DNA of 5,378 nucleotides from Nitrosarchaeum sp. (GCA_013140415.1 JABFSW010000172.1:1-5378), one strand, 5' to 3'; positions 1-5,128 are shown, counted from the first letter of the stretch. Notes: generated by a model not told the origin, from the letters alone. Program-made: numbers and translations.

Positions 1-59
1 TTCTAAAGGACCGTGCACCATTAATCAAAAAGGCGATTCTTGAACCTCTCAAACAATAA
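1..59 (+). CDS. C-terminal end of an unrecognised protein (partial)
   Basis: The frame starting at base 3 is open from the window edge to TAA at 57-59 and reads LKDRAPLIKKAILEPLKQ. The other two plus frames close within the first 45 bases. The tail is amphipathic and lysine-rich, ending like a C-terminal helix. Only 18 residues are visible, so the family cannot be named. About 90 nt of AT-rich spacer follow before the next start, and that next gene has its own TATA box, so this is probably the last gene of an upstream unit. No clear oligo-T terminator follows it. Confidence 0.5.
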   Translation, partial: LKDRAPLIKKAILEPLKQ

Positions 60-121
60 AGACGATTAAAATTATCTAAAATATAGAATTAACAGTCAAT
101 GTGCTACAAAAATAGTTAGAG

Positions 122-129
122 TTTAATTT
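122..129 (+). promoter_or_regulatory. TATA box for the 30-aa/108-aa operon
   Basis: TTTAATTT is centred about 25.5 nt upstream of the ATG at 151. In archaea the TATA box centre lies roughly 26 nt upstream of the transcription start, so transcription would begin at or next to the A of the ATG (leaderless mRNA). The 9-mer AGTTTAATT (120-128) occurs again at 5214-5222 upstream of the zinc-ribbon gene. No BRE was clearly identified. Confidence 0.5.
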
Positions 130-150
130 GATTTTATTGTATCAAAAGAC

Positions 151-243
151 ATGAAGATGGATGGAAGTAAAGTCATCTTTGGTTTAGGAGTAGCATCTGC
201 TGTGGTAATGGCAGTAACAGTGCTCTATTTTGCAATACGTTGA
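151..243 (+). CDS. 30-residue single-pass membrane microprotein, function unknown
   Basis: The ORF starts at ATG 151 and ends at TGA 241-243. An in-frame TAA at 124-126 shows it cannot extend far upstream; a second ATG at 157 is an alternative start. Residues 1-7 (MKMDGSK) are polar and basic. Residues 8-29 form one uninterrupted hydrophobic segment, VIFGLGVASAVVMAVTVLYF plus AI, ending in a single Arg. Small residues at 11, 13, 15 and 17 (G, G, A, A) could allow helix packing against a partner. A TATA box at the leaderless spacing and a downstream gene 20 nt away with its own Shine-Dalgarno support it as the first gene of a two-gene operon. The cell-membrane location is inferred. I do not recognise the family; a tail-anchor or small regulatory subunit is possible. 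Its shortness is the main doubt. Confidence 0.5.
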   Translation: MKMDGSKVIFGLGVASAVVMAVTVLYFAIR

Positions 244-252
244 TAAATCAAC

Positions 253-257
253 AGGTG
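253..257 (+). promoter_or_regulatory. Shine-Dalgarno site for the 108-aa gene
   Basis: AGGTG lies 6 nt before ATG 264. It matches the GGTG core complementary to the archaeal 16S rRNA 3' end. It favours ATG 264 over the overlapping out-of-frame ATG at 260, which gives only 8 codons. It also marks this gene as an internal operon gene, unlike the leaderless gene before it. Confidence 0.6.
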
Positions 258-263
258 CAATGA

Positions 264-590
264 ATGACATTGTCAGCTACAGATGAATTCAAAGTTACAC
301 AAATAGTAGACAATGGTCAAATGGTGCAATTAACATTAATTGAAAATGTATCAACTGAACCAATATCACAAAAACAGATGATTCTTGAAAATGTTTCAAA
401 AAAACTAGATGCCGAAACTAAAGAACAAGTCATGCCATTATTAGAGGCAATTTTACAAGCTCAGCCAACAATTAACATCAAAAGCTATCAACAAACCCAA
501 ATTACAATTGCAATGCCAAGATCAAGATATGAAAATATGGGCAGACCACAAGTTGGAAATATTATTGGAATAAACCTGAAAAAACTCTAA
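264..590 (+). CDS. 108-aa hypothetical protein, possibly Arcadin-1-like
   Basis: A complete 108-residue protein with no signal peptide or membrane segment, so probably cytosolic. Residues about 8-28 look like two beta strands ([18 protein letters not shown]). Residues about 35-68 are helical and charged. The C-terminal third, [20 protein letters not shown], followed by a final strand, has a 'strand, x-Y-x-x-[LM]-G-[KR]-P-x-V-G-[DN]-x-[IV]' pattern. From memory this resembles the end of Arcadin-1, a small partner of the archaeal actin crenactin; that link is tentative and no actin or other arcadin gene is in the window. It follows the membrane microprotein by 20 nt and is probably co-transcribed and co-translated. 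Its TAA (588-590) overlaps the stop of the convergent gene. The start is set by the Shine-Dalgarno at 253-257. Existence is fairly secure; function is not. Confidence 0.8.
   Translation: MTLSATDEFKVTQIVDNGQMVQLTLIENVSTEPISQKQMILENVSKKLDAETKEQVMPLLEAILQAQPTINIKSYQQTQITIAMPRSRYENMGRPQVGNIIGINLKKL
579..584 (-). terminator. Oligo-U terminator of the SSP411/YyaL-family gene
   Basis: Six A residues on the plus strand give U6 in the minus transcript 2 nt beyond the TAG stop at 587-589. Archaeal RNA polymerase commonly terminates on oligo-T without a hairpin. The site lies inside the last codons of the opposing 108-aa gene, so it serves as coding sequence as well. Confidence 0.4.
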
Positions 591-2614
591 AGATTGGAAT
601 CTATTTCAGCAATAGAGTCTAAAGGTAATGAACAGGTAAAATCTTTACAAACAAAAACAAAAGTCTTGTCGCTAAAAATTTTACCAGCAAAAAATGGAAA
701 TTTTGCAAGGTTTTCTAGTTGAGTTTTATTGTTTATTGTAACCAAGATTGATTCAGGTAAGAATTTACCAGAAAGAAACTTACAAATTTCAGAATTTTCA
801 GGATTAATAATTGTAATTTCAACAGGCTTTTGCAAGTAAGTGTAAATTGTATTTAGCAAATAGCCAAATCCAAAGGGGTTTTCTGCTGCAATTTGTGCCT
901 GAGATTCCATGATTTGAGTTGCAATTTTTAGGAATTTTTCTTCTTGGGTTAGATGGAATAATCTAAGCATTACAAGACATGAAACAGAATTGCCAGAAGG
1001 TAACGATAAATCATAATTGCTCTTTGGTCTGATGATCAATTTTTCATGATCATCAGATGTCATAAAAAAGCTGCTGGTTTCAGAATCCCAAAAGTGGTCA
1101 ACTAGATAATATCCTAGTTTTAAGGCCAAATCCAGATATTTTGATTCAGGTTCAATCTCAAATACATCAAGTAATGCATTTGTAAAATAAGAATAATCTT
1201 CCAAATATCCATTTATTTTTGCAGTATTATTTTTGTAGGTTCGTAGTAATTTGTCACCAGAGAGAAGATTTTTTTCAATAAAAAATACACAGTTTTTTGC
1301 AGCATCCAAGTATTTGGTTTCACCAGTCACATGATATCCTTTAGCAAACGCTGTGATCATCAAAGAGTTCCAAGATGTGAGAATTTTGTCATCAAGTCCA
1401 GGAGCAACTCTTTTGGAGCGAACATTCAATAATTTTTCAGAACATCTTGCAAGAATTTCACGGATTTTATCTTCGGATATACCAAAATGAAATGCAACTG
1501 CAGAGATGTTGATGTTATTGCACAAAATACTATTACCTTCCCAGTTTCCACCATCAGTCACATCATAGTATAGACAGAATAAATCAGTGTCATCTCCAAG
1601 AATCTCTTTGATTTCACTTTTCTTCCATACATAGAATTTTCCTTCCACACCTTCTGAATCAGCATCATATGCAGAAAAAAATCCGCCGTCACTTGATGTC
1701 ATTTCTCGTAAGACATAACCTAGTGTTTTATGCAGAATTTCAAGATAGAAAGGATCTTTTGTAATTTGAAATGCTTCAGCGTAATTTACAGGAATTAAGG
1801 CATTATCATAAAGCATCTTTTCAAAATGAGGTACCAGCCACCTAGCATCTGTGGAATATCTATGAAATCCGCCACCAATTTGGTCAAATATGCCGCCTTT
1901 AGCCATTTTATTTAGGGTTTTAAGCGCAAATTCATTAAATTTTGAAAGTCCAGTAAGTTTTGCATACCGAAACAAAAATGACACATTGGCAGCATTTGGA
2001 AATTTTGGCGCAGAACCAAATCCACCGTATGAGGAATCACCAAGTTGAAATAGATTCATAGCTGCCTCATCTAAGACAGTTCTTTCTAGTTTTGATGGAA
2101 CTTTTATCGTCTCAGTTTTTTGTAATGCCACAAGAAAATTATCAGCTGCTTTTTCAATATCTTTTGGTTTTTCTTTCCAAGCTTGCGCTAATTGTCTAGA
2201 AATACTTCCAAATCCAGGGCGACCATAAGAATCCAAAACAGGAAAGTAAGTTCCAACATAGAATGGTTTTTGATCAGGAGTAAGAAAAATACTCAAAGGC
2301 CATCCACCCTGTCCTGTTGCTATTTGGCAAACTTTTTGATAAATATCATCAAGGTCAGGTCGTTCTTCTCTGTCTACTTTGATGTTTACAAAATTATCAT
2401 TTATGAATTTAGCAACTTCCTCATTTTCAAATGACTCGTGTGCCATCACATGACACCAGTGACAAGCACTATACCCTACACTAAGAAAGATTGGCTTGTT
2501 TTCATCTTTTGCCTTTTTCAGAGATTCATCATTCCAAGCATACCAGTTAACAGGATTATGTGCATGTTGAAGTAAGTACGGACTGGTTTCATTTATCAGA
2601 CTATTTTCTGCCAC
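587..2614 (-). CDS. Thioredoxin domain-containing protein, SSP411/YyaL (DUF255) family
   Basis: This is a complete 675-residue cytosolic protein with no signal peptide, close to the usual length of the family (bacterial YyaL, vertebrate SPATA20). Residues about 5-165 are the thioredoxin-like domain. They include the family opening [20 protein letters not shown], the redox motif CHWC (C51, C54), [14 protein letters not shown] (79-92) and GGWP (103-106), where P106 may be the cis-proline. From about residue 190 an alpha/alpha six-hairpin barrel follows, as in N-acylglucosamine 2-epimerase and glycosidase folds, with [17 protein letters not shown] (240-256) and HFEKMLYDN (263-271), then [26 protein letters not shown] and LPSGNSVS. 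The substrate is not established; a thiol-disulfide role is inferred from CHWC, and sugar processing is only suggested by the fold. The start is GTG: an in-frame TGA lies two codons upstream and the N-terminus aligns with the family. The 78-aa gene ends 44 nt upstream on the same strand. Confidence 0.95.
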   Translation of the reverse strand: MAENSLINETSPYLLQHAHNPVNWYAWNDESLKKAKDENKPIFLSVGYSACHWCHVMAHESFENEEVAKFINDNFVNIKVDREERPDLDDIYQKVCQIATGQGGWPLSIFLTPDQKPFYVGTYFPVLDSYGRPGFGSISRQLAQAWKEKPKDIEKAADNFLVALQKTETIKVPSKLERTVLDEAAMNLFQLGDSSYGGFGSAPKFPNAANVSFLFRYAKLTGLSKFNEFALKTLNKMAKGGIFDQIGGGFHRYSTDARWLVPHFEKMLYDNALIPVNYAEAFQITKDPFYLEILHKTLGYVLREMTSSDGGFFSAYDADSEGVEGKFYVWKKSEIKEILGDDTDLFCLYYDVTDGGNWEGNSILCNNINISAVAFHFGISEDKIREILARCSEKLLNVRSKRVAPGLDDKILTSWNSLMITAFAKGYHVTGETKYLDAAKNCVFFIEKNLLSGDKLLRTYKNNTAKINGYLEDYSYFTNALLDVFEIEPESKYLDLALKLGYYLVDHFWDSETSSFFMTSDDHEKLIIRPKSNYDLSLPSGNSVSCLVMLRLFHLTQEEKFLKIATQIMESQAQIAAENPFGFGYLLNTIYTYLQKPVEITIINPENSEICKFLSGKFLPESILVTINNKTQLENLAKFPFFAGKIFSDKTFVFVCKDFTCSLPLDSIAEIDSNL

Positions 2615-2619
2615 AATGA

Positions 2620-2624
2620 ATCAC
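2620..2624 (-). promoter_or_regulatory. Shine-Dalgarno for the GTG start at 2614
   Basis: On the minus strand GTGAT lies 5 nt before the GTG start. It matches the GGTGAT end of the archaeal Shine-Dalgarno consensus and supports the rare GTG start. This suggests translation from a leader or from read-through of the upstream 78-aa gene. Confidence 0.5.
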
Positions 2625-2633
2625 ATCTGTATT

Positions 2634-2645
2634 GGTATTTGTATC
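2634..2645 (-). promoter_or_regulatory. Possible TATA box upstream of the SSP411/YyaL-family gene
   Basis: Minus-strand GATACAAATACC is centred about 25.5 nt upstream of the GTG. If used, it would give a leaderless transcript that skips the Shine-Dalgarno at 2620-2624, so the two signals imply different transcripts. The box is not a strong match, and the 44-nt gap also permits co-transcription with the 78-aa gene. Confidence 0.25.
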
Positions 2646-2658
2646 TAATTGGCATAAT

Positions 2659-2895
2659 CTAGTAAAAGATTCCTTTACCTTCTTCTAACTCATAAATTCG
2701 GACATTGATTTTGGCTAATAGTTTGACTTTTGATTTATGGGCTTTTTTGTCATGACTATAATCTTTTTTCTCTACTAATTCTTGCAATCGCTTTAATTGT
2801 TCTAGTGAAAGTTTTTTGAATTCATTTTTTGAGCTTGAAACAAGTTGAAGCAGAGTTATTCGTTCACGATCCTCAGCAGAGAGATCTTTAGACAT
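2659..2895 (-). CDS. 78-aa charged helical hypothetical protein
   Basis: ATG start, TAG stop at 2659-2661. The protein is rich in Lys, Glu and Leu. After a polar N-terminus (MSKDLSAEDRERI) there are two probable amphipathic helices, about residues 8-43 (with SLEQLKRLQELVEKK) and 52-72 (KVKLLAKINVRIYELEE), separated by a basic hydrophilic linker, YSHDKKAHKS. No cysteines, signal peptide or membrane segment are present. The layout suggests a helical hairpin or short coiled coil. The linker is basic enough for nucleic-acid or ribosome contact, but that is inference. I do not recognise the family. Support for being real: coding-like composition, an ATG about 26.5 nt below a TATA-like box, and a position between two clear genes. 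It is divergent from the alcohol dehydrogenase and may be co-transcribed with the SSP411/YyaL-family gene. Confidence 0.75.
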   Translation of the reverse strand: MSKDLSAEDRERITLLQLVSSSKNEFKKLSLEQLKRLQELVEKKDYSHDKKAHKSKVKLLAKINVRIYELEEGKGIFY

Positions 2896-2916
2896 GTATT
2901 GCTATAAAATTAGGAT

Positions 2917-2926
2917 CTTTATTTTT
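2917..2926 (-). promoter_or_regulatory. TATA box for the 78-aa gene
   Basis: Minus-strand AAAAATAAAG is centred about 26.5 nt upstream of the ATG at 2895, the spacing of a leaderless archaeal transcript. No Shine-Dalgarno is visible before this ATG, which fits. It is one half of a compact divergent promoter pair with the box at 2941-2949. Confidence 0.45.
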
Positions 2927-2933
2927 CTAATGA

Positions 2934-2952
2934 ACGAATCTTAAAATTTCGT
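2934..2952. promoter_or_regulatory. Inverted repeat framing the TATA box of the dehydrogenase gene
   Basis: ACGAA (2934-2938) and TTCGT (2948-2952) form perfect 5-bp inverted half-sites separated by 9 nt. The spacer holds most of the candidate TATA sequence. Such dyads around the TATA/BRE are typical operators for archaeal HTH repressors or activators. Short half-sites occur by chance in AT-rich DNA, so this is only a candidate. Confidence 0.25.
2941..2949 (+). promoter_or_regulatory. TATA box for the zinc alcohol dehydrogenase
   Basis: TTAAAATTT is centred 25 nt upstream of ATG 2970, consistent with leaderless transcription starting at that codon. No convincing Shine-Dalgarno precedes the ATG. 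Two further in-frame ATGs follow at 2979 and 2988; TATA spacing favours the first. Confidence 0.45.
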
Positions 2953-2969
2953 GCTGAAAATAGGCAAAT

Positions 2970-4001
2970 ATGAAAAAAATGCGAGCCATGGTACTATCTG
3001 AATGTGCTCTAATTGAGACTAGACCGTTAAAATTAACTGAAATTGACAGACATGAAATCAAAAAACCAGACGAGATTTTATTAAAAATTGAAGCTTGTGG
3101 AGTTTGTCACTCGCAACTGCATGGAATTGAGGGAGATTGGAAAGATATTGGGATTCCACCAACTTTGCCTACAGTTCCAGGTCATGAGGCAGTAGGAAAA
3201 GTTATTGAAATCGGCAGTAATGTTACCAAATTCAAAATTGGAGACAGGGCAGGAATAACACCATTACTTGAGGCTTGTAAAGTATGTCAATATTGTAAAG
3301 AAGGAAAAGAACAACTTTGTGAATCATCAATAATTACAGGAGAGTCACTCAAAGGAGGTTATGCAGAATACATTACAGTATCAGAAGATTTTGCAACAAA
3401 AATTCCGGAAAGCATGAAATCAGAATATGCCGCACCGTTGTTCTGTGCAGGAATCACAGCATACAAGGCAGTAAAAGCTGCAGAGCCGCAATCGCACAAA
3501 AAAATTGGCATATTTGGAATTGGCGGTGTTGGTCATATGGCAGTACAGTTTGCAAAAGTAGAAGGATGTGATGTTATTGCATTTTCACGTAGTAAAAATC
3601 ATCTAGATGTTGCAAAGAGATTAGGGGCAATAGACACTATGACTTTTTCTGAAAATCAAGAATTTCTAGATGAACTAAAAAAAAGACATGGAATGCTAGA
3701 TGCCGCGATCGTTTTTGCTCCAGCCGACATAGTAACAGATGTTGCAATCAAATCAGTAAAGAGAGGAGGATTAATTGTAATTGCTACTGTTGGTAAAAAT
3801 CCAACATTTTTTGCCTTTGATGAAAAGACAATTCGTGGAACTGTGATTGGGTCAACAAAAGATATGGAACAAGTAATCAAAATATGTGATGAAAAAAAAT
3901 TCACAGTAATAACAGAGACATATCCATTAGAAAAAGCAAATGAAGTTCTCAAAAAACTAAAAGATTCTCAAATTCAAGCAAGAGCCGTATTGATGCCATA
4001 A
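2970..4001 (+). CDS. Zinc-dependent medium-chain alcohol dehydrogenase (CAD/YahK-like)
   Basis: A complete 343-residue MDR-superfamily protein, predicted to interconvert an alcohol and an aldehyde using NAD(P)(H) in the cytosol. The N-terminal GroES-like domain has the catalytic zinc ligands C46 (in CGVCH), H72 (in GHEA, with E73) and C159 (in LFCAG). C103, C106, C109 and C117 (CKVCQYCKEGKEQLC) are the four structural-zinc cysteines. The Rossmann domain starts near residue 177 with GIGGVG (183-188). The second strand ends in AFSRS (204-208), without the acidic residue typical of NAD enzymes but with Arg and Ser, so NADP(H) preference is inferred. The usual second-shell Asp after CH[ST] is Gln (Q49). 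Substrate is unknown. The 3-hydroxypropionate/4-hydroxybutyrate cycle of these archaea needs semialdehyde reductases, but nothing nearby ties this gene to it. Start ATG 2970 fits the TATA spacing; MRAMVL from 2979 is possible. Single-gene unit. Confidence 0.93.
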   Translation: MKKMRAMVLSECALIETRPLKLTEIDRHEIKKPDEILLKIEACGVCHSQLHGIEGDWKDIGIPPTLPTVPGHEAVGKVIEIGSNVTKFKIGDRAGITPLLEACKVCQYCKEGKEQLCESSIITGESLKGGYAEYITVSEDFATKIPESMKSEYAAPLFCAGITAYKAVKAAEPQSHKKIGIFGIGGVGHMAVQFAKVEGCDVIAFSRSKNHLDVAKRLGAIDTMTFSENQEFLDELKKRHGMLDAAIVFAPADIVTDVAIKSVKRGGLIVIATVGKNPTFFAFDEKTIRGTVIGSTKDMEQVIKICDEKKFTVITETYPLEKANEVLKKLKDSQIQARAVLMP

Positions 4002-4016
4002 CCAAATGATGATGCG

Positions 4017-4022
4017 TTTTTT
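4017..4022 (+). terminator. Oligo-T terminator after the alcohol dehydrogenase
   Basis: T6 lies 15 nt beyond the TAA at 3999-4001 with no notable hairpin before it. This is the simple T-run type used by archaeal RNA polymerase. Confidence 0.4.
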
Positions 4023-4095
4023 ATCACATAGTATGAAACTAAATCAGACAAGTTGGGAAAGCAAAAACAAGGTCAAATAGCAAAAAGGGTAAAAA

Positions 4096-4106
4096 TTTCT
4101 ATATAG
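4096..4106 (+). promoter_or_regulatory. TATA box upstream of the acidic small ORF
   Basis: TTTCTATATAG is one of the best TATA matches in the window. A transcription start about 26 nt downstream of its centre would fall near 4127-4130, leaving an approximately 50-nt leader before ATG 4179. An AG-rich stretch (AAAGAGAA) just before that ATG is only a weak Shine-Dalgarno candidate. The promoter could equally drive a small non-coding RNA. Confidence 0.45.
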
Positions 4107-4178
4107 ATTATGTACATACTATAGGATTACAAGAAAACATTACGATTTGATTATACAATAAGGTTACAAAGAGAACTC

Positions 4179-4268
4179 ATGACAAACATACCAAAACTAC
4201 TAGATGTGGAGGATTCTATAGAGGGCGAGTTGGAATACGACGATGATGGAGTCTATTATGGCGAGTAA
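4179..4268 (+). CDS. 29-residue highly acidic small protein, function unknown
   Basis: ATG 4179 to TAA 4266-4268. Residues 1-8 are MTNIPKLL and the rest is acidic, with LEYDDDGVYYGE at the end. There are ten Asp/Glu against one Lys, so the net charge is about -9. Codons such as GGC, GAG and GAC make it visibly richer in G+C than the flanks, which suggests selection on coding or RNA structure. It has a TATA box about 76 nt upstream and a 9-bp hairpin immediately after the stop, so it looks like a self-contained unit. The frame is open upstream to 4125 but has no earlier ATG, GTG or TTG. No family was recognised. It could be a DNA-mimic-like or regulatory microprotein, or a structured RNA with a chance ORF. 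Confidence 0.4.
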   Translation: MTNIPKLLDVEDSIEGELEYDDDGVYYGE

Positions 4269-4314
4269 TAGATTTTGTATCTCGTGTAGAAAAAACCAGA
4301 ATCTAACTAATTAA
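4258..4314 (+). CDS. Possible 18-residue CxxC peptide overlapping the acidic ORF
   Basis: ATG 4258 overlaps the last 11 nt of the acidic ORF in another frame. GGAG at 4248-4251 lies 6 nt before it, a good Shine-Dalgarno. The peptide reads MASNRFCISCRKNQNLTN and ends at TAA 4312-4314. FCISCRK looks like the first knuckle of a zinc ribbon, but there is no second CxxC before the stop, and a second stop follows six codons later. It may be a decayed or truncated zinc-ribbon gene, a translationally coupled micropeptide, or chance. The 4269-4305 hairpin lies inside it. Confidence 0.2.
   Translation: MASNRFCISCRKNQNLTN
4269..4305 (+). terminator. 9-bp hairpin directly after the acidic ORF
   Basis: TAGATTTTG (4269-4277) pairs with CAGAATCTA (4297-4305): nine pairs including one G-U wobble, loop 19 nt. 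It begins on the base after the TAA. No T-run follows immediately (TTTT appears only near 4328), so it may be a weak terminator, a 3'-end stabiliser or an RNA element rather than a classical terminator. Confidence 0.3.
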
Positions 4315-4318
4315 TTCA

Positions 4319-4402
4319 TCAAGAATATTTTCTGAGTACTATTTCCAGTTCTGCAATTTTTATCTCAGGATGAAATTCTTCAACATGAATCTCTTGATCA
4401 TA
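4319..4402 (-). pseudogene. Possible C-terminal gene fragment on the minus strand
   Basis: The frame is open for 27 codons and ends in TGA TGA. It contains HVEEFHPEIKIAELEIVLRK, which looks protein-like (alternating charge, one helix) and unlike the random translation of AT-rich spacer. There is no start codon before the upstream in-frame stop at 4403-4405. In another minus frame, 4405-4458 is also open and reads IFNPRNEIFSLVLIPKLF, so a frameshift near 4403 could join the two. No family was recognised. The rest of 4269-4610 (342 nt) holds only this, the hairpin features and AT-rich spacer with short unconvincing ORFs. Confidence 0.25.
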
Positions 4403-4553
4403 TCAAATAATTTAGGAATTAAGACCAAAGAGAAGATTTCATTTCTTGGATTAAATATTTACATTACTACCAGACATGTATTTTCTATATGTCATATCAA
4501 CTTGGGACTTGATAGAACAAAAATTCAGATTAATTTGGTTTTATCTTTAACAT

Positions 4554-4600
4554 AAAAAATGATCTGATTCTACACAATAGGATATAATTGGGAATCAGGT
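4554..4600 (-). terminator. Hairpin plus U6 terminator of the P-loop kinase gene
   Basis: Plus-strand 4562-4570 (ATCTGATTC) pairs with 4592-4600 (GAATCAGGT): nine pairs including one wobble, loop 21 nt. On the minus strand the hairpin starts 10 nt after the kinase stop and is followed, after two bases, by U6 (A6 at 4554-4559). This is a bacterial-style intrinsic terminator layout, although the U-run alone may suffice in archaea. Confidence 0.55.
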
Positions 4601-4610
4601 ATTACAAAAA

Positions 4611-5108
4611 TCACGTAATTCTTTCTATTGAATCAAATCCCTCATCCAGTGTAGGGATATTAAAGGAATTGATTTGTTCAAATATCACCTTTTTTGGTAT
4701 GAATTTTCCAGTTTTCTTTTCTCGGGTCCTTAATCTCTCAAATATTGTACTTGTAGGTAATTCAAAACTCACTGCAAATAATTCCAAATGTTTTCCATTC
4801 TCTATTGCAAATGTCTTTAATTCGTTAATTAATGAAATTCTAATGTGGCGTTTTAAGTGGGTTCTGTCTATTACAAAGTCATGGTCATTTAAAATGCATT
4901 CGTGGATTTTTTCAAAGAATTTGGTTGTAATGTAATCGAATTTTTTTTTATTTTGAATATAGTTAAATGCCTCAGTATAGGAAATCCCCATTTTTTCTGC
5001 TAATTGTTCAATTATGGAATCGGTGGAACATACAATGTATTCTTTGTGAGAATTGACCCATGTGCTTTTGCCAGAGCCTGAAACTCCTACCATGATTATT
5101 CCTTTCAT
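4611..5108 (-). CDS. P-loop kinase, polynucleotide-kinase-like (AAA_33 type)
   Basis: A complete 165-residue cytosolic protein. Walker A is GVSGSGKST (8-16, K14, S15). CSTD (27-30) places D30 where the general-base Asp of T4 polynucleotide kinase lies, but the Arg three residues later in T4 is Ile here (I33). IDRTH (80-84) matches the central D-x-T-[NH] element of the group. The lid region has R125, R127, R129 and K131-K135. It is followed by GKFIPKKVI and FNIPTLDEGFD (149-159), the conserved C-terminal signature of phage and cellular PNK-like kinases. Predicted reaction: transfer of ATP gamma-phosphate to a hydroxyl, possibly a 5'-OH of RNA or DNA, but substrate is unproven; tRNA kinases and small-molecule kinases share the fold. 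There is no fused phosphatase or ligase domain and no repair gene nearby. Start ATG is well placed four residues before the first beta strand. Single-gene unit. Confidence 0.85.
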   Translation of the reverse strand: MKGIIMVGVSGSGKSTWVNSHKEYIVCSTDSIIEQLAEKMGISYTEAFNYIQNKKKFDYITTKFFEKIHECILNDHDFVIDRTHLKRHIRISLINELKTFAIENGKHLELFAVSFELPTSTIFERLRTREKKTGKFIPKKVIFEQINSFNIPTLDEGFDSIERIT

Positions 5109-5128
5109 AGTTTAACCTGAATTTTGGC

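Noticed and set aside
2192..2434. Plus-strand 80-codon ORF
   Set aside because: It lies wholly inside the conserved thioredoxin domain of the minus-strand SSP411/YyaL-family gene and its translation has no recognisable domain.
3656..3952. Minus-strand 98-codon ORF
   Set aside because: It is antisense to the conserved Rossmann domain of the alcohol dehydrogenase; the translation is Ser/Thr/Ile-rich with no family features.
4033..4080. 15-codon plus-strand ORF after the dehydrogenase terminator
   Set aside because: Too short, no ribosome-binding or promoter signal, and composition matches spacer.
4370..4555. Plus-strand 61-codon ORF
   Set aside because: The translation is Asn/Ile/Leu-rich as expected from AT-rich spacer. 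There is no convincing Shine-Dalgarno or TATA spacing, and part of it is antisense to a more protein-like minus-strand fragment.
4002..4610. tRNA, CRISPR array or insertion-sequence ends in the gene-poor region
   Set aside because: No cloverleaf arms with a T-loop GTTCRA-like motif, no regularly spaced identical repeats, and no terminal inverted repeats with target duplications were seen.
4588..4935. Plus-strand 115-codon ORF
   Set aside because: It is antisense to the P-loop kinase, whose motifs are clear; no promoter or Shine-Dalgarno supports it.
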